Positions 8,080 through 13,961 of a DNA stretch of 13,961 nt are shown here, piece after piece. The notes beneath the pieces were generated by a model that worked only from the letters and a program-made list of their open reading frames with translations, had not been told where the DNA came from and made no database searches. Position 1 is the stretch's first letter. Every line of letters begins with the position of its first letter. Location of the stretch: contig WTAG01000693.1 in NCBI GenBank assembly GCA_013139755.1, positions 1-13,961 of the forward strand. Reading direction: 5' to 3'. The position numbers and the translations under genes were made by a program. This DNA is from Methylomarinum sp. (GTDB taxonomy: Bacteria > Pseudomonadota > Gammaproteobacteria > Methylococcales > Methylomonadaceae).

Positions 8080-8111
8080 CTTGATGCTTTATCAAGGTGT
8101 GTATTTTTTTT
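8080..8111 (+). terminator. Probable Rho-independent terminator after DUF2905 gene
   Basis: CTTGAT (8080-8085) and ATCAAG (8091-8096) form a perfect 6-bp stem with loop GCTTT, followed after seven bases by eight T residues (8104-8111). The stem is short and AT-rich, and the T-run is slightly displaced, so it may be inefficient. Confidence 0.45.
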
Positions 8112-8123
8112 GTGTAAAGCGAC

Positions 8124-8129
8124 TATACT
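8124..8129 (+). promoter_or_regulatory. Possible -10 box for HDOD gene
   Basis: TATACT (five of six to consensus) lies 38 bases before the HDOD start and just after the putative terminator. No recognisable -35 is seen at the proper distance, so this is a weak assignment. Confidence 0.3.
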
Positions 8130-8167
8130 GAGTTTGTTGGTTGATTGTTAACGGATAAGGCATCTAT

Positions 8168-9031
8168 ATGGCGAAACTAAGCCCGCAGGTATTAATTCAG
8201 GAATCATTAGAATTATTTTCACTTCCCGATATTTATTTTCAGGTTTCTGAAATGATTAGTGATCCTCGTTTTACTGCTGAGGATTTGGGAAGAGTGATTG
8301 GTAAAGATCCTGGTCTTAGTGTGCGATTGCTGAAGCTGGTTAATAGCTCGTTTTATGGTTTTCAAGCGCGAATTGATACGATTCCTAGAGCGATTACCAT
8401 TGTTGGTGTTGAGGATTTACAAAGCTTGGTGTTAGAAACGGCTGTGATAGATAAATTTAGTCGAATCCCTTGTGAGTTGGTGGATATGACTGAATTTTGG
8501 TTGCGTAGTGTGCAGTGTGCTGTCATTGCCAAGTTGTTGGCTAAAGAAAGTGCTGTGCTACATAGTGAGCGCTTGTTTCTGGCGGGGTTGTTGCATGATC
8601 TAGGTTCGTTGGTATTTTATTATGAATTGCCTGATGAATCGAGAGAAATTTTGTTGACAGCGGTGGGTGATAGACGTTTGGTTGGTGGGTTGGAGCAAGA
8701 AATTATAGGCTTTACCCATGCGGATATGGGGGCGGAGTTGATGAGGTTGTGGGGCTTGCCTGAGTCTTTGTGTGAGGCGATTGCTTGTTATCTTAATCCT
8801 GAAGTGGCTCAGGCACATAAACTTGATGCTTATTTGTTGTGTTTGGCATCACGCCTTACGGAGTTTTCTCAGCAAGAAGATTTTGTTGAGCAAGTGTTAG
8901 CTGAGTTTTCTGATCAAGCATTGTCAGTTATTCGTTTGGATATTAAGCAAGTTACGAGTGTGGTAAAGAAAGCGAATGAAGAGTTTGCTCAGGTGTTTGA
9001 GCTAATGGTGCCAGAAAAACGTTTTCATTAA
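8168..9031 (+). CDS. HDOD domain signalling protein
   Basis: This 287-residue soluble protein is almost entirely one HDOD domain, a relative of HD phosphohydrolases found in bacterial signal transduction. Characteristic stretches are SLPDIYFQV (18-26), IGKDPGLSVRLLKLVNSSFYG (44-64), IPRAITIVG (72-80), the residual GLLHDLG (140-146) and GFTHADMGAELMRLWGLPE (181-199). The HD pair is kept at 143-144, although most HDOD proteins lack enzymatic activity and act through protein contacts. No receiver, GGDEF or EAL domain is attached, so its input and partner are unknown. ATG 8168 has AAGG about 8 bases upstream. The gene converges with maf, with only six bases between the two stop codons. Transcription is probably independent of the preceding DUF2905 gene. 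Confidence 0.9.
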   Translation: MAKLSPQVLIQESLELFSLPDIYFQVSEMISDPRFTAEDLGRVIGKDPGLSVRLLKLVNSSFYGFQARIDTIPRAITIVGVEDLQSLVLETAVIDKFSRIPCELVDMTEFWLRSVQCAVIAKLLAKESAVLHSERLFLAGLLHDLGSLVFYYELPDESREILLTAVGDRRLVGGLEQEIIGFTHADMGAELMRLWGLPESLCEAIACYLNPEVAQAHKLDAYLLCLASRLTEFSQQEDFVEQVLAEFSDQALSVIRLDIKQVTSVVKKANEEFAQVFELMVPEKRFH

Positions 9032-9037
9032 TTGTTT

Positions 9038-9616
9038 TTAAATAACTTGAATATCAAACCGTTCTAAAATTTTAATCAACTTAATTAAAGGGAGTCCAAT
9101 TAGAGAGTTAGGGTCTTCTCCTTCTATTTTGTCAAATAGGCTAATGCCCAAACCTTCCGCTTTAAATCCCCCGGCGCAGTTATAAGGTGTGTCTAAGTTC
9201 ACGTAATTGAGAATTTGTTGGTCAGATAATTTCTTGAAATAAGTTGTGCATAAGTCAATGTCTGTATAATATCGTCCGCTTGAAGCGTCTAAGACGCAGA
9301 CGCTGGTGTAGAAATTTACAGATCTTCCTGATTGGAGTTTTAATTGCTTGATCGTGTTTTGGTGATTGCCTGGCTTTCCTAGTATGTGGTTGTCAAAGCT
9401 TGCGACTTGATCAGAGCCAATAATCAGATGACTTGGGTAGTCTGATTGCAAGGCAAGTGCTTTTTCTATTGCAAGGCGTAAAGCCAGTTTATCTGGTTGT
9501 TCGTTTGGCTTGGGGTGTTCATCAATGTCTGGTGAGGCGGTGATGAATTCAAGATTAAGTTTTTGTAATAAGCTTTTTCTGTAAAGAGAGCTTGAGGCAA
9601 GAATGAGTTCTTTCAT
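9038..9616 (-). CDS. yceF: Maf/YceF-type nucleotide pyrophosphatase (probable 7-methyl-GTP pyrophosphatase)
   Basis: The 192-residue protein matches the Maf family in length and motifs. Present are the N-terminal ILASSSLYRKSLL (5-17) with the SSS and Arg that bind the nucleotide phosphates, the acidic GSDQV with Asp69 as likely catalytic base, LGKPG (79-83), and YNCAGGFKAEGLG followed by IEGEDPNSLIGLPL near the C-terminus. Maf proteins hydrolyse non-canonical nucleoside triphosphates to monophosphates in the cytoplasm as a house-cleaning function. Its place divergent to yceD-rpmF-plsX is the same as that of E. coli yceF, which acts on m7GTP; the subfamily name therefore rests on both sequence and synteny. 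The start at 9616 has only a weak AAG-type ribosome site. Confidence 0.92.
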   Translation of the reverse strand: MKELILASSSLYRKSLLQKLNLEFITASPDIDEHPKPNEQPDKLALRLAIEKALALQSDYPSHLIIGSDQVASFDNHILGKPGNHQNTIKQLKLQSGRSVNFYTSVCVLDASSGRYYTDIDLCTTYFKKLSDQQILNYVNLDTPYNCAGGFKAEGLGISLFDKIEGEDPNSLIGLPLIKLIKILERFDIQVI

Positions 9617-9640
9617 TTGAACTTGATATGTCTGTTTATA
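9617..9640 (-). promoter_or_regulatory. Possible maf/yceF promoter -10 region
   Basis: On the minus strand TATAAA (complement of 9635-9640) lies about 19 bases before the maf ATG. A weak TTAATG sits 17 bases upstream as -35. It would overlap the plus-strand yceD promoter, so the two could interfere. Confidence 0.35.
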
Positions 9641-9645
9641 AGGTG

Positions 9646-9674
9646 TTGACGAAAATTCATTAACCCTTTAGAAT
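9646..9674 (+). promoter_or_regulatory. Strong sigma70-like promoter of yceD-rpmF
   Basis: TTGACG (9646-9651) and TAGAAT (9669-9674) each match consensus at five of six positions, with an ideal 17-base spacer. A start site about seven bases past the -10 would fall at about 9681, only a few bases from the yceD ATG at 9684. That predicts a leaderless or nearly leaderless mRNA. Confidence 0.7.
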
Positions 9675-9683
9675 TGTTCAGTT

Positions 9684-10208
9684 ATGTTAGATCAATTACC
9701 TATTCTTATAAATCCAGCAAGCTTTTGTGAAAGAGGCAAAGAGCTTGAAGGTACCTTTAAAATAAGCGAATTAACTCGTTTATCTGATAGCTTGTTAGAT
9801 AATTCTGGGCTGGTTGAGGCGAAGTTTTCTTTTTATAAAGAAGGCAGAGTACCGACTATTCAGGGAGAAATCAAAGCAAATTTAGTGCTTGAATGTCAGT
9901 CATGTTTGGATAAAGTGATTTATCCGATTGATAGGAAGATTAAATTGGGCGTGGTTTTAAATATGGAGCAAGCTGATAGATTAGCAAGTGATTGTGAACC
10001 TTTGCTCTTAAGCGATGAAAAGATTTCACTTATTGCGCTTATTGAGGATGAATTGTTATTGGCATGACCTGATTTTCCAAGGCATCAATATGATTGTGTT
10101 GAGCTTGATGACGGTGAAACTATAGCAATTGAGAATGCTCAAAATGAGCAGGTGAATTCTAACAACCCGTTTTCTGTTTTAGCTAAACTTAAAAATACTG
10201 GAGATTAA
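9684..10208 (+). pseudogene. yceD: yceD (DUF177) interrupted by in-frame TGA
   Basis: The frame encodes 127 residues to a TGA at 10065-10067, then continues in the same frame for another 46 family-like residues to TAA at 10206-10208. The full span of 174 codons equals the usual YceD length (about 173). The first part has the conserved LECQSC pair (Cys71, Cys74) and EDELLLA (121-127), which in relatives continues as ALP. The part after the stop reads PDFPRHQYDC and ends with [10 protein letters not shown], as expected for the family C-terminus. The TGA thus replaces an expected Leu codon (TTA or TTG), a single-base change. YceD/DUF177 proteins are linked to 23S rRNA accumulation and ribosome biogenesis. 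A 127-residue product may be made and could retain partial function; stop readthrough or sequencing error are alternatives. There is no Shine-Dalgarno before ATG 9684. Confidence 0.88.
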
Positions 10209-10210
10209 TA

Positions 10211-10390
10211 ATGGCTGTACAAAAAAGTAAAGTGACACGTTCTAGACGTGGTCAACGTCGTTCACACGATTCTTTAACAAGTAAAACTTTGTCTCAAGAT
10301 CCAATGACAGGTGAAACACATTTACGTCATCACATGACGCCAGATGGTGTTTTTAAAGGTCGTCAAGTAGTCTTAAGCAACGAAGACTAA
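10211..10390 (+). CDS. rpmF: Large ribosomal subunit protein bL32
   Basis: This 59-residue basic protein is L32. It begins [20 protein letters not shown], followed by [17 protein letters not shown], both hallmarks of bL32. It is part of the 50S subunit near the peptide exit side. The ATG at 10211 starts two bases after the yceD stop, and GGAGA (10200-10204) is an excellent ribosome site that overlaps the end of yceD, so translation may be coupled. In this organism coupling would be weakened by the premature TGA in yceD about 140 bases upstream, but the gene has its own strong ribosome site. The length is normal and no damage is visible. Confidence 0.97.
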   Translation: MAVQKSKVTRSRRGQRRSHDSLTSKTLSQDPMTGETHLRHHMTPDGVFKGRQVVLSNED

Positions 10391-10562
10391 TTTTGCCTAG
10401 AGTATTTGCTGTTTTTTTAAATAGCAGATACTCTCAGTCTTTAGCTGGGAGCGAGAGTATTTAATCTCTGGCATTGCTGGTTTTTTTACCTGTTCCTTTC
10501 CTGACTGTTATCGACTTAGTTCTAGGTCGGTTCATATAAAACTTACGGAGTTAATCCTAAGC
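10391..10562 (+). promoter_or_regulatory. rpmF-plsX leader with alternative hairpins
   Basis: Segment A (GAGTATTTGCT, 10400-10410) can pair with B (AGCAGATACTC, 10423-10433; 10 of 11 plus a wobble). Alternatively B (ATACTCTC, 10428-10435) pairs perfectly with C (GAGAGTAT, 10453-10460). The two stems share B and exclude each other. A T7 run lies in the A-B loop and another follows at about 10481-10487. The layout resembles an attenuator, but no small-molecule aptamer is recognised. Confidence 0.45.
10511..10540 (+). promoter_or_regulatory. Possible plsX promoter
   Basis: TCGACT (10511-10516, four of six) and TATAAA (10535-10540, five of six) are 18 bases apart, about 22 bases before the plsX GTG. 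This would allow plsX and fabH to be transcribed separately from rpmF. Confidence 0.35.
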
Positions 10563-11585
10563 GTGAGCTCAACAATTGCTATTGATGCGATGGGCGGGGA
10601 TTTTGGTCCTCAAGTCACCATTCCTGCATCCTTGAAATGCTTAAAAGCAAATCAAGATTTAAAAATCATTTTGGTCGGAGATGAGGCTGTTCTTAACGAA
10701 CTGTTAGCTGAGGCTCTTGTTCAATTTAAAGATCGTTTATCTATACAGCATGCTTCTCAGCAAGTGGATATGGATGAAAAACCACAGAGCGCTTTAAGAA
10801 GCAAAAAAGATTCTTCAATGCGAGTGGCGATTAATCTAGTGCGTGATGGTCATGCAGATGCCTGTGTGAGTGCAGGTAATACCGGTGCCTTGATGGCAAT
10901 TGCACGATTTGTACTGAAGATGATTCCTGGTATTGATAGACCTGCCATTATTTCAACTTTACCTTCGGTTTTTGGACATACACATATACTAGATCTAGGT
11001 GCTAATGTTGATTGTACCGCTGAGCACTTGTATCAGTTTGCCATTATGGGTGAAGAGGTGGTGAAAGCGGTAGAGGGTATTGCGACACCAAAAATCGGCT
11101 TACTGAATATCGGTGAAGAAGACATGAAAGGCAATTAGCAGGTTAAAGCGGCTGCAAAATTGTTAGAGTCATCTACTTTAAACTATATAGGTTATGTTGA
11201 AGGCAATTCAATTAATGCAGGTAGTGTAAAAGTTGATTTAATTGTGACAGATGGTTTTGTTGGTAATGTCGCTCTCAAATCAATCGAAGGTGCGGCAAAG
11301 ATGATTGGCACTAAACTGAAAGAGGCTTTTTCAAGGAATATTTTTACTAAGCTTGCTGGTTTAGCTGCATACCCTGTTTTAAAACTATTTAAAGAAAGTA
11401 TCGACCCTAGAATGTACAATGGCGCAAGTTTTATTGGTTTGCGAGGCTTGGTTATTAAAAGTCATGGTGGCGCTGATACATTAGCATTTCAAACAGCGAT
11501 ACATCTTGCAGAGGTAGAGATTGCACAGGATGTGACGCGTAAAATCAGTGATAAAGTTGCTACCACTTTAGAAAATAGAGAATAA
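10563..11585 (+). pseudogene. plsX: plsX (phosphate acyltransferase) interrupted by in-frame TAG
   Basis: The frame starts with GTG at 10563 (GGAG at 10547-10550, spacing 12) and gives 191 residues to TAG at 11136-11138. It then continues in frame for 148 residues to TAA at 11583-11585. The full 340-codon span matches PlsX, which converts acyl-ACP to acyl-phosphate for phospholipid synthesis at the membrane. Family motifs lie on both sides: DAMGGDFGP (8-16), [16 protein letters not shown] (71-86), SAGNTGALM (103-111), DLGANVD (144-150), [12 protein letters not shown] before the stop, and QVKAAAKLLE, YIGYVEGN, VTDGFVGNVALKSIEGAA and GASFIGLRGLVIKSHGGAD after it. The TAG sits where relatives have a polar residue, often Glu, so one base change from GAG or CAG explains it. 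The 191-residue fragment would lack the C-terminal half and is probably inactive. Many gammaproteobacteria also have PlsB, so loss may be tolerated. Error or suppression remain possible. Confidence 0.9.
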
Positions 11586-11587
11586 GT

Positions 11588-12556
11588 ATGAAGCGTTGTG
11601 CAAAGGTAATTGGTACAGGTGGTTATTTGCCTGAAACAGTACGAACTAATGAGGAAATATCGAAGTTAGTTGATACGACGGATAGCTGGATTGTTGAACG
11701 CACAGGCATTAAGACTCGACGAATAGCTGGTGCAGAAGAAACAGCATCAAGTATGGCTGAAATTGCTGCCAGGCAAGCGATAGAAATGGCAGGGATTGAT
11801 GCAAACGATATTGATTTAATTATTGTTGCAACAGGTTCGCCTGATAGAGTTTATCCAAGTACAGGGTGTTTGTTGCAACAACGTCTGGGTATTAAGCAAT
11901 GTGTTGCATTTGATGTGCAAGCTGCGTGTTCTGGTTCTATCTTTGCAATGAGTATTGCTGATCAATATATTAAGTCGGGTGCAGCTAATAAGGTATTAGT
12001 GGTTGGTTCTGAAATTTGCTCCCGTTTAGTTGACTGGACAGATAGAGGTACCTGTATTTTGTTTGGTGACGGGGCGGGTGCTGTGCTTTTAGAATCATCA
12101 AAAGAATCTGGTATTTTATCAACGCATATTCATTCGGATGGCGGTTTTGAAGATTTGCTTTATTGTCCAAATCCACAAACAGCCGCTGATTCGGCTAAGG
12201 ATGAGCCGGGGTATATTAGTATGCGTGGTAATGAAGTGTTTAAAGTCGCCGTTAATACATTAGGTCGTATTGTTGATGAAACACTAGAAGCAAATGGGCT
12301 GGATAAGGCTGATGTTGATTGGTTGGTGCCTCATCAGGCAAATACTCGAATTATCGCAGCAACAGCAAAGAAATTGAAAATGTCGATGGATCAAGTGGTT
12401 CTGACATTAGAAAATCAAGGGAATACCTCATCAGCATCTGTTTTGTTAGCTTTTAATGAAGCGGTAAGAGATGGGCGGATTCAGCGAGGACAAATCGTAT
12501 TGCTAGAAGCCTTTGGCGCTGGTTTTACATGGGGTTCTGCATTAATTAGGTATTAG
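11588..12556 (+). CDS. fabH: Beta-ketoacyl-ACP synthase III
   Basis: The 322-residue protein is FabH, which condenses acetyl-CoA with malonyl-ACP to start fatty-acid synthesis in the cytoplasm. The catalytic triad is complete: Cys114 in AACSGS, His249 in PHQANTRI and Asn279 in NQGNTSSAS. Also visible are the N-terminal [24 protein letters not shown] (30-45) and the C-terminal [15 protein letters not shown]. The length is typical (about 317-325). ATG 11588 lies two bases after the plsX stop codon, so the gene is tightly coupled to plsX. The nonsense codon in plsX might therefore cause polarity on fabH unless the promoter or ribosome loading compensates. It ends in TAG, which speaks against general recoding of TAG as sense. 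Confidence 0.97.
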   Translation: MKRCAKVIGTGGYLPETVRTNEEISKLVDTTDSWIVERTGIKTRRIAGAEETASSMAEIAARQAIEMAGIDANDIDLIIVATGSPDRVYPSTGCLLQQRLGIKQCVAFDVQAACSGSIFAMSIADQYIKSGAANKVLVVGSEICSRLVDWTDRGTCILFGDGAGAVLLESSKESGILSTHIHSDGGFEDLLYCPNPQTAADSAKDEPGYISMRGNEVFKVAVNTLGRIVDETLEANGLDKADVDWLVPHQANTRIIAATAKKLKMSMDQVVLTLENQGNTSSASVLLAFNEAVRDGRIQRGQIVLLEAFGAGFTWGSALIRY

Positions 12557-12561
12557 AAGGG

Positions 12562-12659
12562 CAGGCTAAAGGCTAAAGGCTAAAGGTAAAAAGAGCTGTG
12601 GTGACCTTGTTCTTTTCGCCTTTCGCCTTTCGCCTTTCGCCTGTTTTTTTTATTTTTTC
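12562..12659 (+). terminator. Heptamer-repeat hairpin and T-run between fabH and fabD
   Basis: Three AGGCTAA units (12563-12583) face four TTTCGCC units (12614-12641). Their complements differ at one base per repeat, so they fold into a long imperfect stem around a loop near 12597-12611, followed by T8-A-T6 (12644-12658). This has the form of a Rho-independent terminator or attenuator, but the stem is made of tandem heptamers. Confidence 0.55.
12563..12641. repeat. Two opposed heptanucleotide tandem arrays
   Basis: The left array is AGGCTAA x3 plus a partial unit (12563-12586). The right array is TTTCGCC x4 (12614-12641), whose complement is GGCGAAA. The units are near-complementary, suggesting an inverted duplication followed by a T/G drift fixed in every unit of one arm, or spread within an arm by slippage. 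Confidence 0.8.
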
Positions 12660-12670
12660 AAATAAAAAAA
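12645..12670. repeat. Perfect 11-bp A/T-only palindrome before fabD
   Basis: TTTTTTTATTT (12645-12655) and AAATAAAAAAA (12660-12670) are exact reverse complements around a four-base TTTC loop. The structure ends four bases before the fabD ATG and occupies the place of its ribosome-binding site. Confidence 0.8.
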
Positions 12671-12674
12671 CATT

Positions 12675-13625
12675 ATGACTGAGCAAAATTATAATTTAGC
12701 GTTTGTATTTCCTGGGCAGGGATCTCAATCCATTGGAATGTTGTCTGAAATGGCAGAGACTTTTCCGTTGGTTAAAGAAACATTTGAGCAAGCTTCAGAT
12801 TGCTTGGATTTTGATTTGTGGAAAATGGTTCAACAAGGGTCTGTAGAGGACTTGAATCAAACACACAATACACAACCAGCAATGTTAACGGCTGGGGTGG
12901 CTATGTGGCGTGTTTGGTGTGAGCAATCAAGTATAAGACCCGCCTGGATGGCTGGTCATAGCTTGGGTGAATACACTGCACTAGTTAACTCAGGCGCAAT
13001 GAAGTTTGAAGATGCTGTTTTATTGGTTGCTGAGCGAGGCAGGTTGATGCAAGAGGCTGTCCCTGTCGGTGTCGGGGCAATGGCAGCTATTATTGGCTTG
13101 GAAGATCATTTGGTGGTTAAGGTTTGTGCTGATAGCGCTGAAAATGAAGTGGTTTCTGCAGTTAATTTTAATGCACCGGGGCAAGTTGTCATTGCCGGAC
13201 ATAATGCAGCCGTTGAAAGAGCAATGAGTGCAGCAAAAGAAGCGGGTGCCAAAAGGGCATTAAAGTTACCCGTGAGTGTGCCATCTCATTGTGCGCTAAT
13301 GGAATCGGCAGCAGAAAAACTGGATGTAATGCTTCAAGAAATTGAAATGGACATTCCTAAGATGACCTTAATCCATAATGTTGATGTGGCATCACATAAT
13401 GCGGTTGAAGTGATTCGAAATGCGTTAAAGGAACAACTGTTTAAGCCTGTTCGTTGGGTTGATGGTATTAAGTATATGCATGATCAAGGTGTTACTCACT
13501 TTGTGGAATGTGGGCCTGGTAAAGTTTTGATGGGGCTTAATAAGCGTATTGTTAAAGAAGCTGATCATATGGCGATGTATGATCCAGCAACATTAGAAAA
13601 AGTGTTGGAGCAATTAAATGGATAA
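12675..13625 (+). CDS. fabD: Malonyl-CoA:ACP transacylase
   Basis: The 316-residue protein is FabD, which moves malonyl groups from CoA to acyl carrier protein in fatty-acid synthesis. The active-site serine is Ser96 in GHSLGEY and the partner is His205 in VPSHCALM. Arg121 in ERGRLMQ and the oxyanion motif PGQGSQ (13-18) are present, each shifted by about four relative to E. coli FabD. Length is normal. The start at 12675 matches the family N-terminus (AFVFPGQGSQ), but there is no Shine-Dalgarno; an A/T-only hairpin precedes it. Its stop overlaps the fabG start by eight bases. Whether it is transcribed from its own promoter or by readthrough from fabH is not clear, because a terminator-like hairpin lies upstream and no good promoter is visible. 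Confidence 0.97.
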   Translation: MTEQNYNLAFVFPGQGSQSIGMLSEMAETFPLVKETFEQASDCLDFDLWKMVQQGSVEDLNQTHNTQPAMLTAGVAMWRVWCEQSSIRPAWMAGHSLGEYTALVNSGAMKFEDAVLLVAERGRLMQEAVPVGVGAMAAIIGLEDHLVVKVCADSAENEVVSAVNFNAPGQVVIAGHNAAVERAMSAAKEAGAKRALKLPVSVPSHCALMESAAEKLDVMLQEIEMDIPKMTLIHNVDVASHNAVEVIRNALKEQLFKPVRWVDGIKYMHDQGVTHFVECGPGKVLMGLNKRIVKEADHMAMYDPATLEKVLEQLNG

Positions 13626-13961
13626 AAAAGTAGCATTAGTAACAGGGGCAAGTCGTGGAATAGGGCGTGCAATTGCAGAGCAGTTAATAGTAGATGGTTT
13701 TTTTGTTATTGGTACTGCAACCAGTGATAAAGGCGCTGATTCGATTTCTGCTTATTTAGCTGAAAATGGTAAAGGTTTGAAACTAAATGTTGCTGATGCT
13801 GAATCCATTGCTGAAGTTATCAAGCAAATTGCTGAAGATTATGCGGCACCAGCTGTATTGGTTAACAATGCAGGTATAACGCGCGACAATTTATTGATGC
13901 GTATGAAAGATGACGAATGGGATGATATTATCAATACCAACTTAACCTCTATTTTTCGCAT
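13618..13961 (+). CDS. fabG: 3-oxoacyl-ACP reductase, N-terminal part (window edge)
   Basis: The window ends after 114 codons of a short-chain dehydrogenase. It shows the NADPH-binding TGASRGIG (9-16), NNAG (83-86) and Asn108 of the catalytic tetrad in INTNLTS; the Ser, Tyr and Lys of the active site would lie beyond the window. Together with the upstream fabH and fabD this identifies FabG, which reduces 3-oxoacyl-ACP in each elongation cycle. ATG 13618 overlaps the fabD stop by eight bases and GGAG (13607-13610) lies seven bases upstream, so translation is coupled to fabD. In this cluster acpP and fabF normally follow. Confidence 0.95.
   Translation, partial: MDKKVALVTGASRGIGRAIAEQLIVDGFFVIGTATSDKGADSISAYLAENGKGLKLNVADAESIAEVIKQIAEDYAAPAVLVNNAGITRDNLLMRMKDDEWDDIINTNLTSIFR

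Noticed and set aside
10065..11138. Reassignment of TGA and TAG to sense codons in this organism
   Set aside because: fabH and the large envelope gene end with TAG at family-appropriate places and no further internal stops are seen in the other conserved genes, so general recoding is not supported.
11160..11585. Separate gene starting at TTG 11160
   Set aside because: It is the in-frame C-terminal half of PlsX with no ribosome site; it is better described as part of the interrupted plsX.
12563..12641. CRISPR array
   Set aside because: The units are contiguous 7-mers without spacers and no cas gene is nearby.

Overview
The window is an AT-rich bacterial chromosome segment. Gene order in its right half (maf/yceF divergent from yceD-rpmF-plsX-fabH-fabD-fabG) is the classical gammaproteobacterial fatty-acid/L32 cluster. 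Protein style and the large envelope protein fit a free-living or symbiotic gammaproteobacterium, possibly a low-GC methanotroph-like lineage. That last placement is inference and cannot be proven from sequence alone.

Layout. Positions 1-1631 (minus) hold the N-terminal part of a membrane sensor (dCache plus PAS; the gene runs off the left edge). It is divergent from an OmpR-type response regulator (1830-2570, plus), so the two probably form a two-component pair. Positions 2571-3714 hold no convincing intact gene. They contain a frameshifted coding remnant, a small possible membrane-protein ORF preceded by a pentanucleotide tandem repeat, an ORF tail, and a MITE-like nested inverted repeat. 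Positions 3721-8044 (plus) hold a 1350-residue envelope protein of unknown function, apparently built of two related beta-rich exported modules with membrane segments, followed by a DUF2905 small membrane protein. A weak terminator follows, then an HDOD signalling protein (8168-9031). This converges on maf (9038-9616, minus).

From 9646 a strong sigma70-like promoter drives yceD-rpmF, followed by plsX, fabH, fabD and a partial fabG. The products link ribosome assembly (YceD, L32), phospholipid precursor supply (PlsX) and fatty-acid initiation and elongation (FabH, FabD, FabG).

The most striking observation is that yceD and plsX, both otherwise conserved to full length, each carry one in-frame nonsense codon (TGA at 10065-10067, TAG at 11136-11138), while rpmF, fabH and fabD look intact. 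Other unusual points are a probably leaderless yceD transcript, mutually exclusive hairpins between rpmF and plsX, and a heptamer-repeat hairpin followed by an 11-bp A/T-only palindrome directly before a fabD start that lacks a Shine-Dalgarno. Together with the remnants at 2.6-3.6 kb this suggests ongoing gene decay, as in a symbiont or relaxed-selection lineage. Sequencing error must be excluded first.
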